From: Marinobacter sp. SS5-14b
GTDB taxonomy: Bacteria; Pseudomonadota; Gammaproteobacteria; Pseudomonadales; Oleiphilaceae
NCBI RefSeq assembly: GCF_030541005.1
Contig: NZ_JASSVM010000001.1
Span: 496,001-560,000 of the forward strand
Direction of reading: 5' to 3'
DNA length: 64,000 nt
In this document: positions 55,343-63,445 of the stretch, one piece after another
Layout: each line of letters starts with the position of its first letter
Position numbering within the stretch: the stretch's first letter is position 1
Notes under the pieces: generated by a model
The model's database searches: none
The model's input: the letters and a program-made list of their open reading frames with translations, nothing else
What the model was told of the DNA's origin: nothing
Program-made: the position numbers and the translations under genes

Positions 55343-56242
55343 ATGACACAACGGATTGAGAACGCACTGACCATCGACGTGGAAGACTACTTCCAGGTAG
55401 CTGCGCTGGCTGAAGCCGTCAACTACGACGATTGGGCCAGCATGGAATATCGGGTTGAGGCCAACACCGACCGGATACTGGGCCTGTTCAATGAAGCGGG
55501 CGTTAAAGCCACCTTCTTTACCCTTGGTTGGGTGGCGGAACGGTCGCCGAAACTGGTTGAACGTATTGCCGCAGCCGGCCATGAAATCGCCAGCCATGGC
55601 TACAGCCACCAATTGATATATAACCAGACGCCCGAAGTTTTTCGGGAAGAAACGATTCGCTCCAAAGGCATTCTGGAAGACATCCTTGGTGCACCTGTTA
55701 CCGGATACCGGGCTGCCAGTTACTCCATCACCAATGAGTCCCGCTGGGCGCTGGATATACTGGCGGAGCAAGGCTTCACCTGGGACTCCTCGATCTTTCC
55801 GGTGCATCACGATCGGTACGGCATGCCTGGCACGCCAAGGTGGCCGCACCGCCTGGTCACCGATAAAGGTTATGAGCTGGCAGAGTTTCCATTGAGCACG
55901 CTAAAGTTCCCGGGCTACACCCTGCCGATTGCCGGGGGGGGTTACTTTCGCTTGTTTCCATATTGGTTCAGCAAGTTCGGCCTCGGATCGATAAACCGGC
56001 AGGGCAAGCCCTTCGTGTTTTATCTGCACCCCTGGGAGGTAGACCCAGGACAACCCCGTCTTGACGTGAAATGGTTCTCCAGGTTCCGGCATTACAACAA
56101 CCTGGACGTGTGCGAACAGCGGTTGGCCAAACTGATCCAACAATTTCAGTTTACAACCATGAGCAATGTCCTGAAAGACCAGGGTGTGCTGGACACCCAA
56201 ACCAACACATTGGAAGCCTTCCAATCGGTGGGAGCTGCATGA
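55343..56242 (+). CDS. XrtA-associated polysaccharide deacetylase
   Basis: 299-residue NodB-fold carbohydrate esterase acting on N-acetyl sugars of the polymer or lipid-linked unit. Catalytic and metal residues are visible: TIDVEDYFQV (Asp pair), ATFFTLGWVAERSP, HGYSHQ (two His ligands) and GYRAASYSI. A C-terminal DUF3473-type segment (YLHPWEVDPGQP) confirms the TIGR03006 subgroup. No signal peptide, so it works in the cytoplasm. ATG at 55343 is preferred to GTG at 55325. Confidence 0.9.
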   Translation: MTQRIENALTIDVEDYFQVAALAEAVNYDDWASMEYRVEANTDRILGLFNEAGVKATFFTLGWVAERSPKLVERIAAAGHEIASHGYSHQLIYNQTPEVFREETIRSKGILEDILGAPVTGYRAASYSITNESRWALDILAEQGFTWDSSIFPVHHDRYGMPGTPRWPHRLVTDKGYELAEFPLSTLKFPGYTLPIAGGGYFRLFPYWFSKFGLGSINRQGKPFVFYLHPWEVDPGQPRLDVKWFSRFRHYNNLDVCEQRLAKLIQQFQFTTMSNVLKDQGVLDTQTNTLEAFQSVGAA

Positions 56243-57396
56243 TGGAGTTTGTGTTCTGGGCGTCGTTCGCGCTGTTGTTCTACATCTACTTCGGATATCC
56301 GCTGGCGGTGAAAGCTTTTGCTACACTGAAATCCAACCCGATAGCAGCTAACGACGATTATCTGCCAAAGGTGTCGATTTTGATTGCCGCCTACAACGAG
56401 GCGAAGGATATCGAGGCCACGCTCCGGAACAAGCTGGCCCTGGATTACCCGCTGGAAAAACTGGAAGTGCTGGTGATATCCGACGAATCTGAAGACGGCA
56501 CCGATGGCATTGTAGAAGCCGTTGCAGCATCCACCCAAATACCGGTTCGACTGTTTCGCCAGGCACCGAGGCAAGGCAAGACCGCTGGCCTGAATACGCT
56601 CGTACCGACAGCGACTGGCGACATCCTGCTGTTCTCCGACGCGAACTCCCAATGGGACACCCAGGCAGTACGAAAGCTGTGCCGGAATTTTGCAGACCCT
56701 CGGGTGGGGTATGTGACAGGCAAGATGGTCTACGTGCACGCCGACGGCTCCATGGTGGGGGACGGCTGCAGCGCCTACATGAAATACGAGAATTGGCTGC
56801 GCGACCAAGAAACCCGCATTGGCTCCATCGTTGGGGTTGATGGCGGAATCGATGCGATGCGAAAGGAACTCTATCAACCGCTAAGAGCTGACCAGTTACC
56901 GGATTTTGTTCAACCTCTGAAAGTGGTGGAGCAAGGCTACCGGGTTGTTTATGAGCCAGAGGCACTGCTCAAGGAAGAAGCCCTGAGCGATGGACGTAGC
57001 GAGTTCAGCATGCGGGTGCGCGTAAGCCTGCGGGCGCTATGGGCGCTGAAAGATATGAAGCACCTCATGAATCCGGTAGGAGGCCCAATCTTCGCCTGGC
57101 AGCTTATGTCCCACAAACTGCTTCGCTATGGCGCCTTCGTTCCGATGATCACCCTGGCAATTGTTACACTACTGCTGGCACCCAAAGGCGGCATCTACCA
57201 GCCAGCAGCACTAGCGTACATTGCATTCCTGGTACTGGCCTGGCTGGGCCGGAAGAAAGAAGCAGGCGGGCAATCGCTCTCAGCGGTATATGCGATACCT
57301 TATTACTTCATGTTGCTCAATCTGGCCTCTTACAAAGCGTTTTTTGCGTTTTTGAGGGGGGAGAAGAAGGTGATCTGGAATCCAAGGAAGGGATGA
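56239..57396 (+). CDS. family 2 glycosyltransferase with membrane helices
   Basis: 385 residues: an N-terminal helix (FVFWASFALLFYIYFGYPLAV), GT-A domain (VSILIAAYNEAKDIEATL, donor motif LLFSDANSQWD, GIDAMRKELY) and three C-terminal helices (about 295-365). The QxxRW motif of processive synthases is not evident. It overlaps the deacetylase stop (ATGA). It should add a sugar to the lipid-linked repeat unit at the inner membrane. Confidence 0.85.
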   Translation: MMEFVFWASFALLFYIYFGYPLAVKAFATLKSNPIAANDDYLPKVSILIAAYNEAKDIEATLRNKLALDYPLEKLEVLVISDESEDGTDGIVEAVAASTQIPVRLFRQAPRQGKTAGLNTLVPTATGDILLFSDANSQWDTQAVRKLCRNFADPRVGYVTGKMVYVHADGSMVGDGCSAYMKYENWLRDQETRIGSIVGVDGGIDAMRKELYQPLRADQLPDFVQPLKVVEQGYRVVYEPEALLKEEALSDGRSEFSMRVRVSLRALWALKDMKHLMNPVGGPIFAWQLMSHKLLRYGAFVPMITLAIVTLLLAPKGGIYQPAALAYIAFLVLAWLGRKKEAGGQSLSAVYAIPYYFMLLNLASYKAFFAFLRGEKKVIWNPRKG

Positions 57397-57408
57397 GGAA
57401 ATTTTTTA

Positions 57409-58548
57409 ATGGGAACATCCAGAATATTTGGGCTAGATTTTTTACGTTTTATGGCGATCATGCTTGTGGTTATCGGTCATGGTTTGGTGTTGATGCCATC
57501 TTTCGGTGGTATTTATGAGTTCTTTCGGGTATTTGATTTTCTCGGTGTCGAATTCTTTTTTGTTTTAAGCGGATTTCTTATCGGAACTATCTTTCTTAAG
57601 ACATTTTCGGATAGCTCTGGCATAAAAGATCTTTTGTATTTCTGGAAGCGACGCTGGTGGCGCACCCTTCCTAATTATTATCTTTTTATTGTGATCAACT
57701 CCGTTGGATTTAGCGTTTTAAAAGACGATTTTATTTTTGATTGGCGATACCTTTTCTTCCTTCAAAACTTAATAAGACCCAATGAAGGATTTTTCAGCGT
57801 CTCATGGTCGTTGACTGTAGAAGAATGGTTCTATGTTACAGTTCCTTTCATTTTTTTGATTTTTTTGCGAATTTCAAAAAGTAAAGCTTCTGCGATTTGG
57901 TCAACATTCCTTTTGGTTGTTATCGCGTCATTCATCGGCAGGCACTACTACATCAGCCACTTTGAAGCGACGTGGAGTGACGAGATGCGGCGGGTTGCTT
58001 TGCTGAGGTTGGACTCGCTTATTTATGGTGTGGTAGCCGCCTGGCTTTGGTTGAATAATAGGGAGTTTCTTGAGAAATATAAGCTGTCACTTTTCATTGC
58101 TGGTACTCTACTGCTTGGTGTTGGCGTTGCTATTCGAAATAGCCCGGAAATCAATCAGCAAGCCTGGATGCTATTGTTCCTTTTTCCGATTATTTCCCTT
58201 GGCGTTAGTTGCTGGCTCCCCATTTTATCCTGCTGGAGATTTAAGGATGAAGGAAACAGCCCGTTGGAAAAGTGGGTGTGCAATATCTCGCTGTGGTCTT
58301 ATTCGCTTTATCTGGTTCATGTCCCGGCGATGGAGGGGTTCAGGATTTTTATTCTGCCAAAAATTCTCGATAGCCCGATATTACAGATATTGACCTTTGC
58401 TATCTGGACAGGGTTTGCAATCTTTTCTTCTTTTTTGATTTACAGGTTTTTTGAAAAGCCATTGACAGATCTGCGTGATGGTAGGCTGGATGCAGGTTGG
58501 ATTAAATCTGTTATAAGCAGACGCGGCCAAGATAGGACCAATAGGTGA
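57409..58548 (+). CDS. acyltransferase 3 (OafA/NodX-like) membrane protein
   Basis: 379 residues with about ten helices. The start FGLDFLRFMAIMLVVIGHG carries the conserved R and H of the family, followed by VEFFFVLSGFLIG and SWSLTVEEWFY. It should O-acylate the polysaccharide at the inner membrane. The gene is visibly richer in A and T than the upstream polysaccharide genes, with many TTT and ATT codons, suggesting later acquisition. It begins 12 bases after the glycosyltransferase. Confidence 0.88.
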   Translation: MGTSRIFGLDFLRFMAIMLVVIGHGLVLMPSFGGIYEFFRVFDFLGVEFFFVLSGFLIGTIFLKTFSDSSGIKDLLYFWKRRWWRTLPNYYLFIVINSVGFSVLKDDFIFDWRYLFFLQNLIRPNEGFFSVSWSLTVEEWFYVTVPFIFLIFLRISKSKASAIWSTFLLVVIASFIGRHYYISHFEATWSDEMRRVALLRLDSLIYGVVAAWLWLNNREFLEKYKLSLFIAGTLLLGVGVAIRNSPEINQQAWMLLFLFPIISLGVSCWLPILSCWRFKDEGNSPLEKWVCNISLWSYSLYLVHVPAMEGFRIFILPKILDSPILQILTFAIWTGFAIFSSFLIYRFFEKPLTDLRDGRLDAGWIKSVISRRGQDRTNR

Positions 58549-58588
58549 CGCTTTCGATGCACCTCATTGAAGAAAATTGGAGCCAAAG

Positions 58589-59728
58589 GTGAGAATCCTG
58601 CACCTGATCGACAGTGGTGGTCTTTACGGGGCCGAGAAAATGTTGGTATGCCTGGTTCAGGAGCAGATTAAACAAGGCCTTGAACCGATGATCCTGAGTG
58701 CCGGTAAACCGGGTATTGACGAAAAGCCTATTGAAAAAGAGGCCAGAGTCAAAGGGCTGCCAGTCACGCCATGGCGCATGAAGCCAGGCCTGAATCTAAA
58801 AGAGTCCCGAAAAATACTGATATGGGCGAAGAAACGCGGTTACGTCCTTCTTCACTCACATGGGTTCAAGTTCAATGTTCTTCTGGGAATGTATCCGGAG
58901 CGTTTCAGGCGCATACCGATGGTTGCAACGTTACACGGGTATGTTCACGCGCCGCGTTTTTCCAAGCTTTGGTTATACGAAATTCTTGACCGGTTGGCCA
59001 TCCGCCGGATGCGTGGCGTTGTCCTTGTTGGTGAAGCGATGAGGAGCGAGTTGCCGGGTAAATCGTCAACCGATCATGTCGTTGTAATCCCGAATGGACT
59101 TAATATTGATGAGGTTCAGGCGGCCTCGCGAGAAGAATTGGGAGAGCCTTTTAAGTCATTCATCGACAATCATAATGTTGTCATTCTTGGCGTTGGAAGA
59201 CTCTCACAGGAAAAAGGTTTCGACAGGCTAATCTCAGCGTTTTCCGAGTTCAGGAAACAAAAGCCCGGGTCCGGGCTGATCATTGTTGGTGAGGGTGGGT
59301 TCCGTCAACAATTTGAAAAGCTGATCGGTGACCTAAACCTTGAAGGTGATGTTCTGTTGCCGGGGTATTGCAGTACTGTTCCATCATTAATGAGCCGTTC
59401 GAATCTGCTGGTAGTGCCTTCCCTGACCGAGGGGTTGCCGATCACACTCCTTGAGGCTATTGCACTCAAGACTTCCGTGGTTGCCTCGGTAGTTGGCGAA
59501 ATGCCGAAAGTTCTTTGTAATGGACAGGGCGGCAGGCTCCTGAGCGATGTTAATCCTGAGACTATTTGTAAAGCCATTTCAGAATCTATCGCTGATAGTG
59601 AGGATACTGACAAGAAAACAGTTTGTGCTTATGACAATCTGGCTAGAAATTATTCATCTGAGGCAATGGCTGTTGGATATCTTGGTTTCTATTACAGCGC
59701 TCTGACAGCTCAAGGGAATTTTGAATAA
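58589..59728 (+). CDS. GT4-type glycosyltransferase
   Basis: 379-residue GT-B enzyme. N-terminal part: ILHLIDSGGLYGAEKMLV; C-terminal donor site: LGVGRLSQEKGFDRLISAF, GEGGFRQQFEKL and VVPSLTEGLPITLLEAIALKTSVVAS. GTG at 58589 with GGAG 6 bases upstream is preferred; TTG at 58577 would add four residues. Intermediate base composition between the conserved block and the AT-rich genes that follow. Sugar and acceptor unknown. Confidence 0.85.
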   Translation: MRILHLIDSGGLYGAEKMLVCLVQEQIKQGLEPMILSAGKPGIDEKPIEKEARVKGLPVTPWRMKPGLNLKESRKILIWAKKRGYVLLHSHGFKFNVLLGMYPERFRRIPMVATLHGYVHAPRFSKLWLYEILDRLAIRRMRGVVLVGEAMRSELPGKSSTDHVVVIPNGLNIDEVQAASREELGEPFKSFIDNHNVVILGVGRLSQEKGFDRLISAFSEFRKQKPGSGLIIVGEGGFRQQFEKLIGDLNLEGDVLLPGYCSTVPSLMSRSNLLVVPSLTEGLPITLLEAIALKTSVVASVVGEMPKVLCNGQGGRLLSDVNPETICKAISESIADSEDTDKKTVCAYDNLARNYSSEAMAVGYLGFYYSALTAQGNFE

Positions 59729-59792
59729 GCCTTAGAATGCCAACGTCGACTGCCCAGGATTCGTTGCTACTATGGATTAGATCGTCTGCTCC

Positions 59793-59861
59793 TCAGCCGG
59801 ATATGAAACAAAGAAGCGCAAGACGCGCTACGAGATCTTACTGGAAGGAATGGAAGACTGA
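59793..59861 (+). pseudogene. remnant of an IS5-type transposase N-terminus
   Basis: In one frame the sequence encodes SAGYETKKRKTRYEILLEGMED before a stop at 59859-59861. This resembles the first residues of IS5-group transposases (a KKxxTRRExFLxEM pattern). Only ~22 codons are recognisable and no terminal repeat was seen. The surrounding 247 bases hold no intact gene. Confidence 0.5.
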
Positions 59862-59975
59862 TTCTTGGGAAACAACTGAATATAAAGGTAGTCCGTCATT
59901 TTAAGGTTGCTGTCAAGATATAAAATCGAAAGTATTATAAATTACTGGTTTTGAAATTCCTTGTAAGGAGACTTT

Positions 59976-60911
59976 GTGTCAAATCCTCTTATTTCTTTTG
60001 TTCTCTTAACTTTTTGCCGCCCTCAAGAAATCGAACGAAATGTTAAAGAGATTTTGACAATAGACTATGATCCTTTTGAAGTTATTGTTGTAAATAATGG
60101 TAATGCTACGGATCTGAAAAAATTACCACTCTATGATCATAGACTCAAGGTTTTGAATCTGGAAAGAAACATTGGCGTTGGCGGTCGAAACCACGGAATC
60201 AGGGAGAGTTCAGGTCAATTCATTGTAACATTGGATGACGATGTGTTTGGGTTTAATGCCGAGTCGCTCCATATCGCCTTGGAAAGATTTTTTCAAGATG
60301 CCACAATTTGCGCTATTAATTTTAAAATAATCGATGATCTCACCGAACATCAGGTAAATTGGATTCACCATAAAAAAATTGAAGATTTCTGTGATGTAGA
60401 GTTTAAAACGTATGAAATTAGCGAAGGGGCGGTTATATTTAGAAGAGATTTAATATCCGATACTGAATTATATCCTGAGTGTTTTTTTATAAGCCATGAG
60501 GGGCCTGATTTGGCTCTTCAAATTATAAAGAAAGGCGCCACAATCATTTATTGCCCTGACATCATTGTTCGCCACTCTCATGCGGAGGGGGGGCGATCTA
60601 GTTGGCGACGCTATTATTATGATACACGAAATCAAATTTGGCTTGCTGCCCGTCATTATCCAATTTCCATGGCAATAAGAAAACTTTTCATCGGCTTGGG
60701 TTCAATGTTTTTCTATTCTCTGCGCGATGGTTTTGTTCGATACTATCTCAGGGGGCTAAGGGATGGTTTTATCGGTCTAAAGGCCGTGATCAAAACGCGG
60801 GTTGTATTGTCCGGCGAAGCAAGAAATCTCTACACGCTGATAGAGAAGGAAAACCCATCTTTTTGGTATATGATTAAAAGGCGCATGTTAACGAGAAAAG
60901 TGAGAATTTAG
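59976..60911 (+). CDS. family 2 glycosyltransferase, AT-rich
   Basis: 311 residues with a GT-A domain: FVLLTFCRPQEIERNV, VIVVNNGN, NIGVGGRNHGIRESSG and the donor motif TLDDDVFG near 90. Then a helix-rich C-terminus without clear membrane segments. Start GTG behind AAGGAG. Base composition is much more AT-rich than the genome average in this window and the gene lies between two IS5 remnants, pointing to lateral transfer. Likely a side-branch sugar transferase. Confidence 0.85.
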   Translation: MSNPLISFVLLTFCRPQEIERNVKEILTIDYDPFEVIVVNNGNATDLKKLPLYDHRLKVLNLERNIGVGGRNHGIRESSGQFIVTLDDDVFGFNAESLHIALERFFQDATICAINFKIIDDLTEHQVNWIHHKKIEDFCDVEFKTYEISEGAVIFRRDLISDTELYPECFFISHEGPDLALQIIKKGATIIYCPDIIVRHSHAEGGRSSWRRYYYDTRNQIWLAARHYPISMAIRKLFIGLGSMFFYSLRDGFVRYYLRGLRDGFIGLKAVIKTRVVLSGEARNLYTLIEKENPSFWYMIKRRMLTRKVRI

Positions 60912-60945
60912 CCAGAGAACTATACTGCCCTCTGGCTAGAGTTCT
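60909..60945. terminator. possible bidirectional terminator
   Basis: Perfect 9-bp inverted repeat TAGCCAGAG (60909-60917) / CTCTGGCTA (60930-60938) with a 12-base loop, then GTTCTTTATT. It overlaps the glycosyltransferase stop codon and lies before the convergent gene's stop, so could serve both. Confidence 0.55.
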
Positions 60946-62064
60946 TTATTCCACGCTCATTGACTCGATTTTAGCAGGTGGGCTAATTAATGGAATACCT
61001 TTGATATTTGTTTCTCCGTTGCCATTAGTTACGTAGAGATAAAGGTTTTTTATATATTTATTTTCTACGGTGCTCACTCTTGCTTGAATATTTGTGTCAG
61101 ACCACGATTCGATTGTTAGCAATTCCAACTGAGTAACTTTATCTAGATATGGTGCATTGCCAAGTTCGATGCGGGCTGAAGCGTTCGGTCCTGCGCTCAC
61201 ATAGATATCGTCATACAGTATGTTTGTCTTTGAATTCTGTATGGAACGAATCCAGCCTGGAAAATTCATTTGCTGATACTGTTTTTCAACAGGGCCATCT
61301 TCATCGAACACTGGAACATTATATACGCGCTGAGTATGGCCTTTATCCTCAGATAGAGTGTCGAAGTGAATAATACCCGGTTCAGTTGGATTATTCGGGT
61401 TGGCTTTCAACCAGAAAGAAATGCGCATCCAATGATCCCAACTCCACCACTCATTACCTACATCCGTAACAAGATTAGCGTCGTTTCCTGCAAGATAAAA
61501 TCTACCTCCCCCGACGTGCGTCGGTAAAACTACGTCAGACGAGCGACCGACGACGTCAGTGTCAAATACCCATAGCATTTTGAATGAGCTATCTTCTGCG
61601 AAGGTTCTCGGCGCCTGTACTTGGTCACCAGGGAAGTATTTTGGTCCTTCTAAATAAATCCAGTAGCTGACATAAAACTCCTTGGTGCCGTCGAATTTAA
61701 GTCTGATTGCGTTTGTTTTTTGGGTCGCTCCATCAAAGACCTTAGCGCTGTTATTGCCTGATCTGCTAACGTTGGAGTAGGTAGGAATGTTGAACTCATG
61801 AATTTCCGTCCACGATCCGATCTGCGATGCAGAAAGCTGAACGGGCTCACCTGCAATTCTATCGTTTGAATCGAACGTGTCGTAAACAATAACTTTAGGT
61901 CCGTCGCCAAATCCATTCCCTGAGATGGAGAGGGAAGACCGATCAAAATCTGTCTGGATAGCCGATATCGCTGGCTCGGTGGCGACTGATGTCGTCGCGT
62001 CGAGCGCCGCTAACAGCGAAAAGAGCCATGCAGTTGATGAGACTAGGGTACGATTCATAATCAT
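60946..62064 (-). CDS. secreted beta-sandwich protein of unknown function
   Basis: 372 residues with a signal peptide (STAWLFSLLAALDATTSVA). The N-terminal ~35 residues look like an IPT/TIG start (AISAIQTDFDRSSLSISGNGFGDGPKVIVYD); the middle resembles a jelly-roll carbohydrate-binding or lyase-like fold (FYVSYWIYLEG, WSWDHWMRISFWLKANP, IIHFDTLSEDKGHTQRVYN); the C-terminal ~60 residues (QLELLTIESWSDTNIQARVS, LYLYVTNGNGE) look like a second TIG-like domain. ATG at 62064 follows AGAGGG. Enzyme activity is not established. It could bind or process the polymer made nearby. Confidence 0.65.
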   Translation of the reverse strand: MIMNRTLVSSTAWLFSLLAALDATTSVATEPAISAIQTDFDRSSLSISGNGFGDGPKVIVYDTFDSNDRIAGEPVQLSASQIGSWTEIHEFNIPTYSNVSRSGNNSAKVFDGATQKTNAIRLKFDGTKEFYVSYWIYLEGPKYFPGDQVQAPRTFAEDSSFKMLWVFDTDVVGRSSDVVLPTHVGGGRFYLAGNDANLVTDVGNEWWSWDHWMRISFWLKANPNNPTEPGIIHFDTLSEDKGHTQRVYNVPVFDEDGPVEKQYQQMNFPGWIRSIQNSKTNILYDDIYVSAGPNASARIELGNAPYLDKVTQLELLTIESWSDTNIQARVSTVENKYIKNLYLYVTNGNGETNIKGIPLISPPAKIESMSVE

Positions 62065-62283
62065 AAATAAACCCTCTACGTTGGAGAAGCCACTATAGCG
62101 AGCCATTGATTTCAGAATTGCGGATTAGTATTCGCTTTTGCAAAAAAAGGCTCAATTAGTCTTTTAAATCTAGCCTATCTTTACTGCTGGTAACAGTACA
62201 ACGACGTCTGATTCGATGACTTAACAAACGACGGATTCCAAGGTCTCCGTTTTAGAGCGGTTGTCGGGTGATCACAATGACCC

Positions 62284-62673
62284 GTGTCTGCCACTGCGAC
62301 TGCCAAAGAAGGCTTTGTGCTGGATTGCCAGGCCCTGGCGGGCAATCCTTACGCTGGCCACACTGTCGATACGGCACTTAAGCGAGTCCTTCTGCACACC
62401 AGCAAGATGCCGGAGCATATGCTGGCCGACCGGGGTTACCGTGGCAGTGAGAGCACCTTCCTCTGCAAAATTTATATCACCGGCAAGCGGCGCGGACGCG
62501 GCAAGACCCACCCCGATCAGCAGGATCGGCGAAACAGTATCGAGCTGATCATCGGTCATCTGATAAGCGACGGCCTGATGTATTGGAATTTCCCCAGAGG
62601 ATTTGCCGGCGACACCATACACGCGGTGATGTCCCGGTTGCAGGATTTTACAAAGGGGTTGCGTGAAAAATGA
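62284..62673 (+). pseudogene. C-terminal fragment of an IS5-type transposase
   Basis: A 129-codon open frame matching the C-terminal half of IS5-group transposases: KEGFVLDCQALAGNPYAGHT, ADRGYRGSE, ISGQRRG-like ITGKRRGRGKT, and RRNSIELIIGHLISDGLM with the catalytic Glu region. The N-terminal half, including the first catalytic Asp, is missing, so the element is dead. The last ~10 codons (LQDFTKGLREK) depart from the family, suggesting a frame shift. No terminal inverted repeats identified. Confidence 0.8.
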
Positions 62674-62699
62674 ACAGCGATCTTTGGAATAAGGAAAGG

Positions 62700-63437
62700 T
62701 TAGATATTCATTCTGTTGAAAACGATTCTTGGCAAATGCCTGATTATCATCATTATCAGCGCCCATTTCATGGGGACGTAAGCGATTTCTCTGCGAGAGT
62801 CTATGGCGTTGAGTATCTGCTGGGCCACTTCGTGGACGTCTGCGAATGAGTCAGTGTTTGCCATTGCCTGCGTCATCGGGGTTTTGGTTGGTCCCGGTTT
62901 GACTAGGGTGACCCGCACGCCTGTTTTTGCGAATCTGTGCTGGAGTCCTTGGGCGTATCGTGTGACGAGTCCCTTTGCTGCGCCGTAAACATAATTGGAC
63001 TTTCGTCCCCGGTCTCCGGCAACCGAACCAATCAAAGCGATGTGTCCGTGATCCAGTGGCGCCATTTGTTTGGCGAAAGCCTCTGCGAACATTACCGGTG
63101 AACTGCCATTGATGGTCAGGGTATGTTCACACAGGCTAAGGTCCTCTTCGCACGCCTGCTGATCAGGCAAAGTGCCGTGTGCTATTAACGCAATATCAAC
63201 GGGAATTTCTGAAACCCGCGTAATGAGTTCGGAGATTGCAGCGGGGTCTGTAAAGTTGACTTGATAAAGCCTGCACTGAGCGTTGGGGTTTCTGGTTTCA
63301 AGGTCTTTTTGGATGCGAGTGCATCTTTCCTGATCTCGTGCAATCAAGGAAAACAGGCAATCTTCGCGTTCAGCCCATATTCGAGCGCAGTGCTCTGCCA
63401 TGGCGGATGTGGCACCTACAATAACAATGTGTTTCAT
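62700..63437 (-). CDS. short-chain dehydrogenase, DprE2-like
   Basis: 245-residue SDR with a GATSAMAEHCAR nucleotide loop, IGSVAGDRGRKSNYVYGAAKG catalytic region (Ser, Tyr and Lys present) and a hydrophobic C-terminus (WALIMMIIRHLPRIVF) that may touch the membrane. This layout is that of decaprenylphosphoryl-2-keto-ribose reductase (DprE2). It follows the DprE1-like gene. ATG at 63437 is used; TTG at 63449, overlapping the upstream stop as TTGA, is an alternative. Confidence 0.75.
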   Translation of the reverse strand: MKHIVIVGATSAMAEHCARIWAEREDCLFSLIARDQERCTRIQKDLETRNPNAQCRLYQVNFTDPAAISELITRVSEIPVDIALIAHGTLPDQQACEEDLSLCEHTLTINGSSPVMFAEAFAKQMAPLDHGHIALIGSVAGDRGRKSNYVYGAAKGLVTRYAQGLQHRFAKTGVRVTLVKPGPTKTPMTQAMANTDSFADVHEVAQQILNAIDSRREIAYVPMKWALIMMIIRHLPRIVFNRMNI

Positions 63438-63445
63438 CGGGTCGG

